Shown here in pieces: positions 1 to 10,349 of a DNA stretch of 64,000 nt. The stretch comes from Deinandra increscens subsp. villosa (lineage: Eukaryota; Streptophyta; Magnoliopsida; Asterales; Asteraceae), in contig JBCNJP010000017.1 of assembly GCA_039602395.1 (NCBI GenBank), positions 15,092,315 through 15,156,314 on the forward strand, written 5' to 3'. Under the pieces are notes generated by a model. That model searched no databases and was not told the DNA's origin. It worked only from the letters and a program-made list of their open reading frames with translations. Numbering within the stretch: position 1 is the first letter of the stretch; every line of letters begins with the position of its first letter. The translations under genes and the position numbers were made by a program.

Positions 1-200
1 TAGTTGGAAATTCGGACAATACTATGCGATGAGGATAGATCAAATCCAAAAGCATGTGGAGTCGAAAGTGCATCAGTCGGATCAGCTAACGGAGACTGAA
101 GGGCGTCATTAGCAAGTGGCGATAGGCGAGGCTCACATGGAAGCGCTGCAGATGCAGTTCCGAGACAACGTGACGCAAGTGTTTTAATAAACAAATGCGA
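1..200 (+). pseudogene. Unidentified coding-like fragment
   Basis: The first 190 bases read as two short open stretches in one frame separated by a single TAG, ending in TAA near 189. The product is rich in Gln, His and Glu. I do not recognise it. It may be the tail of a retrotransposon ORF whose body lies left of the window, since the following 200 bases look like untranslated or LTR-type sequence. Confidence 0.2.
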
Positions 201-1360
201 CTCAAAGAGACTATAAATAACCTTCATAGGTTCATAATAGAGTATCCCAAATTTTACTCCTTTAACTAGGTGTTTTGTCTAGATCACTTGTAATTATCTC
301 TTTCACTTGTAACTTTCATTCAATTGATAAGATCTTGGCATGCTTCCACTCCTTTCCCTCAATTTTCTCCTAATCTCCCTCTAATCCATGAAGCATTGAA
401 TCTTACCTCTACGGTGGGATTTTTTGTTTCATCACTACGCAATGATATTTTTCAACGTGTTCTTCGTTTCTGTATATAAAAAATAATTTATCGTATTTTA
501 TTTATTATTTTATTTACTTATATAACATCATTAAATACAAATAATTATTAAATAGATTGTTAGTTTAAATTTTTTGTTAAAAAGATAATTTTAATTCCTT
601 GTTTAAAAGACTATCATGGCCTTTAAAATTCTTAATTTTTTAAGTAAAAAAACAACGTCATCATCTTAATATGTATTATATTATAGTATAGATATAGAAC
701 TAGATTTCACATCCTATTTTGTAATGGGAAGAATCAATTTTCCAAAAACTTAAAAAGGAGACATTAAATCAAACTAATGGTAAAAATAACTTTATTACAA
801 AGCAAACTTTATAAAACCCAAAGAAAAGAAATCCACACAATGGCTACATGTTTGGATCTCACCCACATTGTTAAGTTAAGAAAACCTCAAAGATGCACGT
901 TGAAGATTAGTAAAAGTATTCTTATTACTCTACCTTCGATGAAGTTAGTGCAGTACCTTGTAAAATTGATAACCATCCCCTTCGGGGTTTTACATTTAGT
1001 CTTTTATACTACTTCGAATGAGGACGTCACTAGGACGTGGGATAACTTTCATGACATCGAACCCTCTTCACTTATTGCTTGCTTTCATTCACTTCTTTAT
1101 GATGGGACACGTGGACGCACCTTAGTAAACGCTAGAGAACAATCTGTGATCCAATGACGATACCAAATCCTAACAGAATTCCAAGGCACATGTGTGACAC
1201 ATGCCCAGATGTTAAACTTACGTGAGATATTAATGTGGGTCAGGCACTCAGGCATGACCCGAATTACATAATCATCTATGTTCACACGCAAATACCAGTT
1301 GAACCTAACCATTTTTTGTTTGTATTTCATTTAAGAAAAATTAATAATAACTTGGATCCT
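200..1360. other. AT-rich intergenic stretch, no gene seen
   Basis: I see no supported gene. Short open frames at 777-1157 (plus) and 1097-1330 (minus) overlap on opposite strands and have no recognisable protein content. Around 660-705 the sequence TATTATATTATAGTATAGAT is, in reverse complement, like the sequence at 32020-32060. It may be a shared terminus of a dispersed element. Confidence 0.4.
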
Positions 1361-1365
1361 AAGCC

Positions 1366-2031
1366 TAAACTATTTGGTTTGAGTAAGAAGGATAAGAAGT
1401 AATCATAGCCATTAAATCTTCAATATGAAGATGTATGACCCAAAGTTTTTCTGTGTAGAATTAGAGAAAAAAAAAAAAAAGATGAAAGAACATTTTTGAC
1501 TTTTTATCAAGTTCCCCCTATTTTTTAAACTTTCATAACTCTTAGATACAATATTATTTTTAAAAAAATACACCATAAAAACGAACGTTTTATTATCTTT
1601 AAAACGCGTACAATGTTGTTATATATAAAATAAAAAAATTACTCTTTCGATTTATCAAAATGTTCAGATCATTATATCATATTGTGTCAAAATGTTCAAA
1701 TCATTATGTCATATTGTGTCAAATTGTTCAGATCATTGTGTCATATTGTATCAAAATGTTAAGATCATTGTGTCAAAAATCGAAAGAGTATATTTTTAAT
1801 TTTATATATAGCAACACTATACGCATTTTAAAGATAAGAAAATCACTCGTTTTATGATCTATATTTTTTTTTAAAATAATGTCGTATGTGAAAGTTATGA
1901 ATAATTAATAAATGGAGGAACTTAACTAAAAGTCAACAAGCTAAGACCAAATTGTTCATCCTTCATTTTTATTAGATTGAGATCCAATGACTGAGATCTT
2001 TTCGTCCTTCTTACCTAAACCAAACTTATCA
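1366..2031. mobile_element. Foldback element with long inverted arms
   Basis: Roughly 285-bp imperfect inverted repeats face each other. The left arm (about 1366-1650) and the right arm (about 1785-2031) match in reverse complement from the GGTTTGAGTAAGAAGGA region inward to a CTCTTTCGATTT motif. Between the arms is a small tandem array at 1655-1775: about four copies of a unit near 31 bp containing TTCAGATCATTATGTCATAT. No coding capacity is visible. This is a MITE or foldback-type element. I could not fix a target duplication, so the superfamily is left open. Confidence 0.65.
1655..1775 (+). repeat. Tandem repeat, unit about 31 bp
   Basis: Four degenerate head-to-tail copies of a unit containing AAATGTTCAGATCATT and CATATTGTGTC form the loop between the arms of the foldback element. 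The last copy is shortened. Confidence 0.75.
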
Positions 2032-2206
2032 GTTGAACCTTCCTCGTAAATTCGTATACAAATAATCCTTACGTTTGTAATATATATCCTCTACTAAAAT
2101 ATACTTTATTTTTTTTTCCTTGAATTTGATACATCAATTTTTCTGATTATATTAAAGTTTAAATATATTAATTAACTATATACTTCATAAAGAAACAAAT
2201 AAAATA

Positions 2207-3154
2207 GGGTCCTACTATCCGTACCACCTATTTTCTATTTGCACCACTCAATATGCCGCATATATGACTAAATGGGGCATTTTGAGAAAAGACAAAATGC
2301 CAAAACGCCGCATATAGGAGAAAACGGGGCGTTTTAGTTGCAGACACGCGCGTACCTTAAAGCTAACTGGTTCGGTTGACTGGTTGTACGAAACATACCT
2401 TGAAATGCCGCACTTTGCCCTAGATGCCGCGTTTTGACTCTTTTTTGTCATTTTGTTAAATGCCCCATCTAGGTATATATGCCTCATTTTGAGGTCTATA
2501 AATAGATAAGTGTTCATTGTTTTTTTTTTTTGCACTATTCATTCGTATGAATGCGAATCATTTCTAGTTGTATCATCTATGTCTAACTTGTAAAGACAAA
2601 TATTAGCAGTTAAAATGTCTTATTATGACTTCATTTTCGGTGACGATTTTATTGACGATTCTTCTTCTAACCCGACGTAGGTTCCAGAATCAAACCGGGT
2701 AACTATTTAGTTTCTTCAACTATTTTATTTATTTATTTATCTTAAAATAGTAATACTTTGTGTTTCTTGAGCAGTATGATGGCTTTCAATCATCTAACAA
2801 GCCGGTTCCAGAAATTAAGGAGCATTTAAATAAACAAAAACAATAATTTTTTTATCAAATGTCGCGCTTTGGATAAAAGAACACGTTTTAACTGCAACAT
2901 AGTATAACGAATTTTGTTTTCTGTCTTTGCTTAAGATGCCGCGTTTTGAACTAAATGCCGCATTTTGAAGCTTTTTGTCTTTTTCAAAATGCCGCATATA
3001 TGACTATGTGCCGCGTTTTGAAGTAAAGTACATCGGAACACTTTGACTTTTGACCAGATAAGACTTTTGTCTTATTCAAGATGCCGCATATAGGACTATG
3101 TGCCGCGTTTTGAGTGGTGCAGATAGAATTTGGGGTGGTGTGTATAGAATGTCC
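2207..3154. mobile_element. MULE-like nonautonomous element with ATGCCGC repeats
   Basis: Terminal inverted repeats of about 50 bp share TGCACCACTCAA and flanking ACCACC and TTCTAT blocks. The 9-bp flanks AATAAAATA (2198-2206) and GATAAAATA (3155-3163) differ at one base and fit a Mutator-type 9-bp target duplication. Both ends and the interior carry many copies of ATGCCGCATATA..GACTA and TGCCGCGTTTTGA in both orientations, clustered subterminally. The middle (2614-2815) has a short coding-like stretch with an apparent GT-AG intron, a possible relic of the parent transposase gene. No transposase domain is recognisable. Confidence 0.6.
2614..2830 (+). pseudogene. Short acidic exon-like remnant inside MULE-like element
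   Basis: An ATG at 2614 opens a short Asp/Ser-rich frame that hits a TAG after about 20 codons. An apparent intron follows, with GT donor near 2699 and AG acceptor near 2774. A second short frame contains PVPEIKEHLNKQ. The acidic leader plus a VPEIK-type motif is reminiscent of the N-terminus of MULE or FAR1-type proteins, but this is weak and could be chance. Confidence 0.2.
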
Positions 3155-3317
3155 GATAAAATATTGGTTAAAAGGCTGAGATCGTTAACTGGAATAAGTT
3201 GTCGGAAGAGAGAAAGCTTACGGATCTGGAGTTGAGTTGTTGGGGTAAGGCGAAACACGAGCTCGAATCCCTGGATAAGAATAAAAGGGCGGACCTTGCT
3301 CAGAAGGCTAGAGCCCG

Positions 3318-5300
3318 TTGGGCTACGTTCGGGACGAGAACACTTCGTTTTTTCATTCTATGTTGAAAGCTAGGAATGGGTCGAACAGGATTAATGGTTT
3401 TCAAATTGGTGATGAGTGGGTGACTGAATCTAGAAGAATTAAAGAGTTTGCGAAGACTTTCTTTGAAAGCAAGTTCAAGGCTGGAGATCTTAGGAGGCCT
3501 AAAATTAATTGTGTAGGGATAAGGAAAATCTTGGATATGGAGGCGTCTATGCTTACGGTTCGGTTTTTTTTGGAGGAAGTCAAACAAGCGGTGTGGGATT
3601 GTGGTGATGAGAAGGCCCCGGGTCTAGATGGTTTTAATTTTGGCTTTATTAAGCATTTTTGGGACGTGTTGGGGCGTGACTTCAAAGATGTATTAGATAT
3701 GTTTCATAAGGAGGGCAGATTGAGTAAATGTTGTATTTCATCTTTCATTTGTCTTATACCGAAAGTTGCCGATCCTATTAACCTTGGAGACTTCAGGCCC
3801 ATCACCCTTCTTGGGTGCATATCTAAGGTGGTGTCTAAGGTCATTGCTAATCAAGTTAAACTGGTTATGGATTCGATTATATCCAATAACCAAATGGCGT
3901 TTGTGACGGGTCGTAATATTATGGAAGGCCCGTTGATTCTTAATGAAATTCTGTCGTGGCTCAAGAAGGTTAAACACGAGGCTATGGTTTTCAAGATTGA
4001 CTTCAACAAAGCTTATGACTCGCTCGAGTGGTCCTTCCTGGATGATATTATGAACCAAATGAATTTTCCTAGCCTTTGGAGGAGCTGGGTTCTCGGGATT
4101 CTTATGGCTTCTAGGTCGTCGGTGCTTATCAATGGGTCCCCGTCGGATGAATTTGTAGGGTTCAAAGGTGTCCGTCAAGGGGATCCCCTTTTTCCGTTCT
4201 TGTTTATCATTGCAATGGAAGCTCTTCATTGGTTATTGACCAAAGCTTCGGAGGTGGGAGTGTTCCATGGTATTGCTTTACCCCAAAATGGTCCTTTGGT
4301 GTCGCATCTGATGTTTGTGGATGATGTGATGATATTGGGAGAATGGTCCATTCTTAATTGTCGTAACTTGAGACGTATACTTTGGGGTTTTTTCCTTGTT
4401 TCCGGGCTTAGGGTGAATTTGAATAAATGTGGCCTTACCGGGATAAATGTGGTAAAGGAAGATATTGATGCCAAGGCAATGTTGCTGGGATGTAAAGTTT
4501 GTTCTCTTCCTTTTGATTACCTCGGGCTTAAAGTGGGGGCTAACATGAATCGCAAGGACAATTGGAGCAAGGTTGTGAAAACATATCAGAGAAGGCTTTC
4601 TAGTTGGAAGGCGAGACACTTATCGCTTGGGGGAAGACTCACTCTTGTTAAATCGGTGATGGATGCTCTCCCAACCTTCTATTTTTCTCTTTATCGTGCC
4701 CCCAAGAATGTTATTGACCGCTTGGAAAGTATTCATTTTAAGTTTCTGTGGAGTGGTAAGTCTAACTGTAAGAAGATTCACTGGGTTAGTCGCGATACAA
4801 TTACTCACAGAAAAGAGGAAGGCGGATGGGGTCTGGTCCCTCTCAAGTTGGCGTATGCTTGTCTACTTGCTAAATGGGCTGGGAGGTTCAAAGTTGTGGT
4901 TAATGGTTTGTGGAGACATGTGGTTATGAGCATTCATGGCAGGGCTGGTGCGATGGTTTTTCTTCCTCTAAATCCGGGTGTTGCTGGTACATGGAAAGCC
5001 ATTTTCAAGTCGGTCCGAGAGCTGACAGGGATGAACGTCCAGCTGAATGATTTAATGGAGGTCGTTGATGATTCCTGGTGGTGGAAGGGTGACAGCAGTG
5101 GCCAATTCTCGGTTAAGAACCTTAAGGAGCTGGTCTTAAATGCAACACATAGTGGGGAGGTTCTTCAATTTGATTGGTGTAAGCTGGTGCCTTTGAAAAT
5201 TAACTTACACGTGTGGAGGGCTCTCGCAGAAAGGCTGCCGACGAAGGAGGGCCTATGCTCTCGAAATATTATGGTGGGGAACACTCGATGTGGGCTTTGA
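3318..5300 (+). pseudogene. LINE reverse transcriptase (ORF2 fragment)
   Basis: A 660-codon open frame of an L1-type ORF2. In order it shows a DENTSFFH block before the RT; the RT domain with EKAPGLDG, LIPKV, FRPITLL and FKIDFNKAYD; GVRQGDPL; the catalytic block FVDDVMI; YLGLKVG; the WKARHLSLGGRLTLVKSV region; and the start of a C-terminal zf-RVT domain (PLKINLHVWRALAERLPT). The usual FADD is FVDD here, so the two catalytic Asp are kept. The frame opens with TTG, not ATG. Upstream codons for the same protein lie in another frame (KARARWA at about 3305-3327), so a frameshift near 3330 separates them. The frame ends where a foreign fragment interrupts the zinc-binding region. It is a dead copy with an unusually well-preserved RT. 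Confidence 0.9.
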
Positions 5301-5816
5301 GTTGTTCATCAGGAAACTGCCTTGGAATTGGTAAGGGGTAGTCAGTGTCCCTTCCAAGAAATGCAGACTTGTTTAAAGCAAGGTTGGAAAAAGTTTTCTT
5401 ATTCAGAATTTTCTGATGCAAAATTGTACCAAGCCAAACTATTTGGGGGTACTCTTCTTTGAGAATGTAAGTTAAAAATCTAGGATATAGGTAAACATAT
5501 TCAGAATGGACATTTGATTTTAGGGCTTGAAAAATGAGTTTTGAAAAATTAAAATTTTCACATTTTACCATAGCATAGAAGGCAGAAGCTTGTTCGCTGG
5601 AGAGCTCGTCAAATCCTCCCTTCTTTGGAGACAAACACACCAGAATTGTGTGTGCTAGGAACCTCCACTTGTATGGTAACTGCCCTTTCTTGATGGTTTT
5701 GCTCTGCAGTGAACCACCGTATCCAAGATTTCTGAACAAACAGAGATATTTGGTGTGATCAACCGTTTCATAGCCACCTTCATCCCTTAATTTTAACAGT
5801 CTTCGCACCTTGACCT
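5269..5816 (-). pseudogene. Retrotransposon gag-region ORF fragment inserted in LINE
   Basis: A 179-codon minus-strand frame contains RRLLKLRDEGG, LPYKWRFLAHTILVCLSPK and FYAMVKCENFNFSKLIFQ. The order (R.LLKL, KWRFLIHTIL.CLSPK, FNFSK.IF, YPRF) matches the uncharacterised protein that sits in many plant LTR retrotransposons, familiar from Asteraceae genomes. That family link is from memory of the pattern and not proven here. The frame continues upstream of the ATG without a clear start. Its C-terminal codons run into LINE sequence at about 5295. The fragment lies antisense to the LINE and interrupts it. Confidence 0.55.
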
Positions 5817-5929
5817 CATCGTTTCCACTTCCTTCCCTTGAACAGTTGACACAATTTTGTCACCACCGTTTTCGCCTTCGGTAACCGGATGTGCTTTCTC
5901 AGACTTGGTTTGGCAGTCAATTGCTCAAT

Positions 5930-6290
5930 GGTGTAAGATCCCACCGATTTTCCGTTTTCTATTTCGGATCTGTTGAACATCCATAAGGATGTGACGGCCT
6001 CGAAATGGAAAAGAAAGGCGATAAAAGTTGTTATTCTCACTGGTTGTTGGTGCTTATGGATTAAAAGAAACTTAGTTGTTTTTAACCAACGTTCCCCTTC
6101 GATGCACCGGATGGTTACGGAGATTAAGAATTGAAGCTATGTTTGGTATTGTAATCGTTGTAATGTCCGGTCTCTTTCTTGGCACGATTGGTCCTCTTTT
6201 AATATGTAATGTTGTCTTTTTTTGGGGCTTCTAGCGTCTTGCTAGAAGTTTCCCGTTTCTAATAATATTGCCGTTCCAAAAAAAAGTGAT
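5930..6290 (+). mobile_element. LINE 3' tail, resumed after insertion
   Basis: Coding-like residues LLNIHKDVTASKWKRK and GCWCLWIKRNLVVF continue the LINE C-terminal region to about 6135. The 3' untranslated part follows, with a perfect 8-bp stem, CTTCTAGC (6228-6235) and GCTAGAAG (6241-6248), around a GTCTT loop, then TAATAATATTGCCGTT and an A run. Related stem-loops occur in two other LINE fragments in this window. Confidence 0.75.
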
Positions 6291-6542
6291 AAAAATACAT
6301 AAGAAATAATGATATGAAGATGGTCAAAGTTATATTTATCATTTTATAATGTTGGTAACACATCGATAGTCAAATACGATAACTGACTGGCTGATTTTAG
6401 TCAAAAAAATTCTTGAAAGGTGCGTCTAAAAAGCAAGACATACACTATATGTCCAAAGTTGGCGCAAGTAGCCATCCAAATATCGAATTAAGGAGGGATG
6501 GATCCAAAGACACATTAATATGGCATCTATTTCTTCTTTATT

Positions 6543-8376
6543 ATTATTAAAATTTTTTTAACTGCGAATTCAATAACACAAAGGCAACACGGCTCCCTCT
6601 CTAGCAAGAAGCCAAGAGAGGGCGCAAAACAAACAAAAAACAAGGAGGAGACTTACATATCGAACTTGTCCCAAATCTTTCAAGAAAGACTCGACCATTT
6701 ACCTTTATTCTTGACCCATAAATTGCTAAGACATTTAATTTCTTTAAAAAGAATAGAAACAATCGAATTCTTCCCAACAAAAGTCGCCTCGTTCCTTGAT
6801 TTCCAAATCGCCCAACAAGTGGAGAGAATAATAGCGTAGAACACCATCTTGCCTTTCCTGTCAAAACGAGAGTCTTCGACCAAGTGAAGGAGGTCCTCAA
6901 GCTCGAAAGCATAAATAGGAGGAACCTTACACCATCTAGAAACTTGCGCCCGAATTCCACCCGCAAAGTTGCAACCCATCATCAAATGGTAGGCTGTCTC
7001 AACCCCTTCATTACACATAACACAGTTGGGGTCCGAAATCGAAATATGACGTCTCGCGAGAGCTTCCTTTGTGGCGATACGGTCCTTGAGCAACCTCCAA
7101 AAAAAGATATTCACCTTGTTTGGGACAAGGTTATTCCACGGCATAATCAAACCGCTCGAACGATTGAACCAATGATACAACTTCCGTACGCTTGCTACCG
7201 AGAAATTCCCTGATTTGTCGCCCATCCAAGTAGCACAAGACCCACTGATTTAAATGAGATTGGTAAGGTCTAGCGCCTCATCCTTTAAAGCCTCCATATT
7301 TTTGAAGATGTTCACCCATGTGCTTCCTAATTCTTTTCTAACCGGAATGAAGACGTCTCTGTTAGATTTTTCATGAATTCCTTTTATAACTTTTCGCAAA
7401 AGCCGATTAGGTTCGACATGATACTGTCATATCCTTTAGGACATGAGGCATCTATTAGACACAATAAAGGAAACAAGGCCTAATCCCCCTTCCTCCACCG
7501 GCTTAGTTACTTCCTCCTTGCACACCCAATGAATACAATTTTTGTCCGAGTTGTGGCCACCTCAAAGAAAACGGGCCCGAATACCTTCCAATTTTTGGAT
7601 GATTTTGATCGGCGCTTTGTAGATAGAAAAATAGTAAGTCGGTAAGCTTTCCAAGACCGCCTTGGCAAGAATGAGCCTACCTCCTATAGAGAGATTTTTA
7701 GCCTTCCATCTTGATAATCTATCCTCCACCACCTTTAATATTTCATCCCAACTTTTAACCCTATTCATATTTGCCCTAACGACAAGCCCGAGGTATTTAA
7801 ACGGAAGCACCCCACTAGAACAATTGAACTCCACGACATTATCGTCCACATCTTTTTAGGCACAAAAATGCCGTAAAGACCGCATTTATTAATGTTGATC
7901 TTGAGCCCGGAGACCATCCCAAAAACTCTAAGGATGCGGACAAGGTTAGCAATGTTATGGGGGGACCAATGACCCACAACAATTGCGTCATCGGCAAAGA
8001 GAAGGTGGGAAATACACGGGCCTCCATTCGGGACTAAAAGACCATGAAAAACCCCAATGGACACCGCCTTGTTCATCATCCAATTAAAAGCCTCCATAAC
8101 CATGAGAAAAAGAAACGGGGAGAGTGGGTCCCCTTGCCTCACACCTCTTTCGCATTGAAATTCCCACGTTGGAGAACCATTCACAAGCACCGAAATTCTC
8201 GAGGCCGCCAAGCAACCATGGATCCAAACTCTCCATCTCTCGGGAAAGTTCATTTGCTCCATGATGGAATCCAAGAAGTCCCACTCTACAGAATCAAATG
8301 CCTTTTCAAAGTCGATTTTGAAGAGTAGAGAAGGAATATGCTTTTTCTTAGCCCACGAGACAATCTCATTAACAAT
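6543..8376 (-). mobile_element. L1-type LINE, 5'-truncated, with 14-bp TSD
   Basis: The 14-bp sequence ATTTCTTCTTTATT is repeated exactly at 6529-6542 and 8377-8390 and brackets the copy. Its 3' end (low coordinates) has an A-rich tail on the minus strand (about 6543-6560) and a stem-loop with TTCTT loop near 6606. Its 5' end (8376) falls within the reverse transcriptase, just before the FKIDFEKAFDS block, so most of ORF2 and all upstream sequence are missing. This is classic 5' truncation. Confidence 0.92.
6680..8376 (-). pseudogene. LINE RT and zf-RVT remnant
   Basis: On the minus strand from 8376 the frames give NEIVSWAKKKHIPS and FKIDFEKAFDSVEWDF, then GVRQGDPLSPFLF and the intact catalytic block FADDAIVVG (8274-7765). 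A frameshift near 7845 leads to FKYLGLVV and WKAKNLSIGGRLILAKAV (7849-7562). About 330 bp of degraded sequence follows, then the zf-RVT domain (7225-6680) with LVPNKVNIFFWRLLKDRI and the zinc ligands of CVMCNEGVETAYHLMMGC. The terminal tryptophan-rich CWAIWKSRNEATF is typical of plant LINE C-termini. Several indels and stops make it nonfunctional. Confidence 0.9.
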
Positions 8377-8390
8377 ATTTCTTCTTTATT

Positions 8391-8488
8391 TTATGGCTGA
8401 AGATTTTATATTATTCTTTAGTTTTAACTTTTTTTTAACCGCAACTTAAAAAAAACTAAAACACAACTAGCTACATTTTCTAGTAGCA
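8391..8488. other. Short AT-rich spacer
   Basis: No gene or repeat is recognised between the LINE target duplication and the LTR-like sequence. Confidence 0.3.
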
Positions 8489-8506
8489 TTGGGGTGTTAG
8501 AATATA

Positions 8507-8552
<46 letters not shown>

Positions 8553-8882
8553 ATATATATAGAATATATTATATGGCCATTATAATCATTTATCTTAAAT
8601 AATTATTGATCTCATTACCATATTTAGGCATTTATTTGATGGACGTAATTGTCCTTACTAAATATAATTAGGGTTTTCCTTTGAGTGTATAAATAGAGAT
8701 CATAGGAATATATTAAACATCTCTCTAATCACCACTATCAAAATTGTGATCCCTCTCTCTCCCTCTCTACAATTCGTGGGTCTCCCCACCTTAGCCATCC
8801 TAACCATACATCCTAAAGGGGAACTCGACCAAGTCAACACAGGATGGATCATCTGACCGCTGACGTGAACTCTCCTACCAAC
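8489..8882 (+). mobile_element. Possible LTR (TGTTAGAAT...CCAACA)
   Basis: The stretch begins TGTTAGAATATATT. It contains a TA dinucleotide run (about 8505-8550), a TATA-box-like GTGTATAAATAGAG near 8685, CT-rich leader-like sequence and an end at CCAACA. The composition and the TG...CA ends look like a plant LTR. No primer-binding site follows directly and no second copy lies in the window, so a solo or broken LTR is the best reading. Confidence 0.35.
8503..8560 (+). repeat. TA dinucleotide microsatellite
   Basis: An almost uninterrupted (TA)n run of about 45 bases within the LTR-like sequence. Confidence 0.9.
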
Positions 8883-9119
8883 ATGTAATCTTTACTGTAT
8901 TATCTGTTTATTTATCTTACGATTCAGGATTCGTTCAACATGTAGCATCATAGCGTTATGTTGCTTAAATGAATCATAATACTGAAATCGTTTATTTTAT
9001 TATTAAGGATCTCGAAATCATATAATCGAAAACTTGTTTTCTGAGACTAAAATCCGTTTCAAAACTAATATAAAACTTTAATCAAGATCGTTTTGAAAAA
9101 CTATGATGAATCCCTAACT

Positions 9120-9790
9120 GATTTCGGATAATTCTCAGTTTCTCGATCGAAATCCTTAGATTTCGATCGAAATCTTAATCTTCTTGCTATTTTGATCGAA
9201 ATTCAAATTTTCGATCCACAACAACAGCTTTTCGATCGAAAACCTTAACTTTTCGATCTAAAACCTAGCTTTTCGATCAAGAACCTTAGTTTTCAATCGA
9301 AAACCTTACCTTTTTCGATCTAAAATCTTATTTTCGACTCAAATTATTACTTCTCGATCGAAAACCAAGCTTTTCGATCATAAACCCTTTACGATCGAAA
9401 ACCACCTTTTCGAAGAAAACCTCACTTCTTGATTGAAATCTCAGTTTTCTATCCAAAACATAACTTTTCGATGTAAAATCTTAGTTTTCGATTGCAAACC
9501 TTAGCTTTTCGATCGAAAACCTTAGCTTTTCGATCGAAAACCTTACTTTTCGATCTAAAACTGTAGTTTTCGATCTAAAACCTCCTTTTCGATCGAAAAC
9601 CTTATTTCTGATAGAAAAACCTTAGTTTACGATCGAAAACCACCTTTTCGATCGAAAACCTCTTTTCTGATAGAAAATCTCTTTTCTTATAGAAAACCTC
9701 ATTTCTGATCGAAAACGTAATTTTATGGTCAAACCAAAAACCTCATAAACTTCAACCGGATACCTTAGTTTTCGACCGGATACCTTAGTT
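9120..9790 (+). repeat. Minisatellite of palindromic TTTTCGATCGAAAA units
   Basis: About 30 degenerate head-to-tail units of around 20 bp have consensus close to CTTTTCGATCGAAAACCTTA. The core TTTTCGATCGAAAA is a perfect palindrome, so the whole array can fold into many small hairpins. Units drift to TCGATCTAAAA and TTCTGATAGAAAA toward the right. It lies in an apparently noncoding leader downstream of an LTR-like sequence. Confidence 0.9.
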
Positions 9791-9792
9791 TC

Positions 9793-10310
9793 AAAGCTGA
9801 TTTGTTACCTATATATAATGTCATTTAACTTAATCTTACAAGTCAACTTATTAACACTGATTCACAATCAAAATTAGATTAATTTATCAACTTGTCTTAA
9901 TTAAGTTGATGACATCTTTAAAAGTGGTAATTCTGGCCAAAGCTGATTTACTACCTTAACTAATGTCATTTAATTTTACAACACAAGTTGACTTATTTAA
10001 ATTAAACTAATTTATTTGCTTAACTTGATAACATTTTAAAACTTCGATTCTGGCCAAAGCTGATTCGTTGTTCTGCGATGTTCATCAACTAAAATTAAGC
10101 ATTCGCCTTACACATACAAATGTTTCACTTCTAGCCAAAGCTGATGGGTTGCATTTGTATTCAGTGAAACTAATCTGTGCATAAAACTTAAGTGTATCAT
10201 TTATGGGCAAAGCTGATGTGTTACATTATTTTTTGCACATACCCTTATTTTGTTCATAATGCTTATGTGATAGGCAAGTAAACAAAGCGAAAGCTGATTC
10301 ATTTAAGTAG
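9793..10310 (+). repeat. AAAGCTGAT repeat array
   Basis: Six spaced copies of GCCAAAGCTGATT(C/T)GTT-type sequence lie near 9795, 9938, 10053, 10134, 10206 and 10288. The first two carry a longer shared downstream block (taatgtcatttaa.. then caacttatt). Spacing is 75-145 bp. They follow the minisatellite directly and probably belong to the same element leader. Confidence 0.75.
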
Positions 10311-10349
10311 AACCTAGCTAGTCTATTATTTTGGTGTTGTAATAGACTA

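Larger units (their letters stand above)
3155..6290 (+). mobile_element. L1-type LINE copy, 5'-truncated and interrupted
   Basis: This span starts inside the linker before the reverse transcriptase and ends in a 3' tail with a stem-loop (6228-6248), a TAATAATATTGCCGTT block and a short A run near 6280. The copy is broken by a frameshift near 3330. A minus-strand retrotransposon ORF fragment (about 5295-5930) splits the C-terminal zinc-binding region; the reading frame resumes near 5930 and runs to about 6135. The LINE lacks the endonuclease and everything upstream, as expected for 5' truncation during target-primed reverse transcription. Confidence 0.85.

Noticed and set aside
777..1330. Two overlapping open frames on opposite strands as genes
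   Set aside because: Both are short, overlap each other, and show no domain or splice context; likely chance in AT-rich DNA.
3738..4229. 163-codon minus-strand frame
   Set aside because: Antisense to the conserved reverse transcriptase core; no independent protein features.
9120..9790. CRISPR array
   Set aside because: Repeats are contiguous and degenerate without unique spacers, and the window is a plant nuclear sequence.
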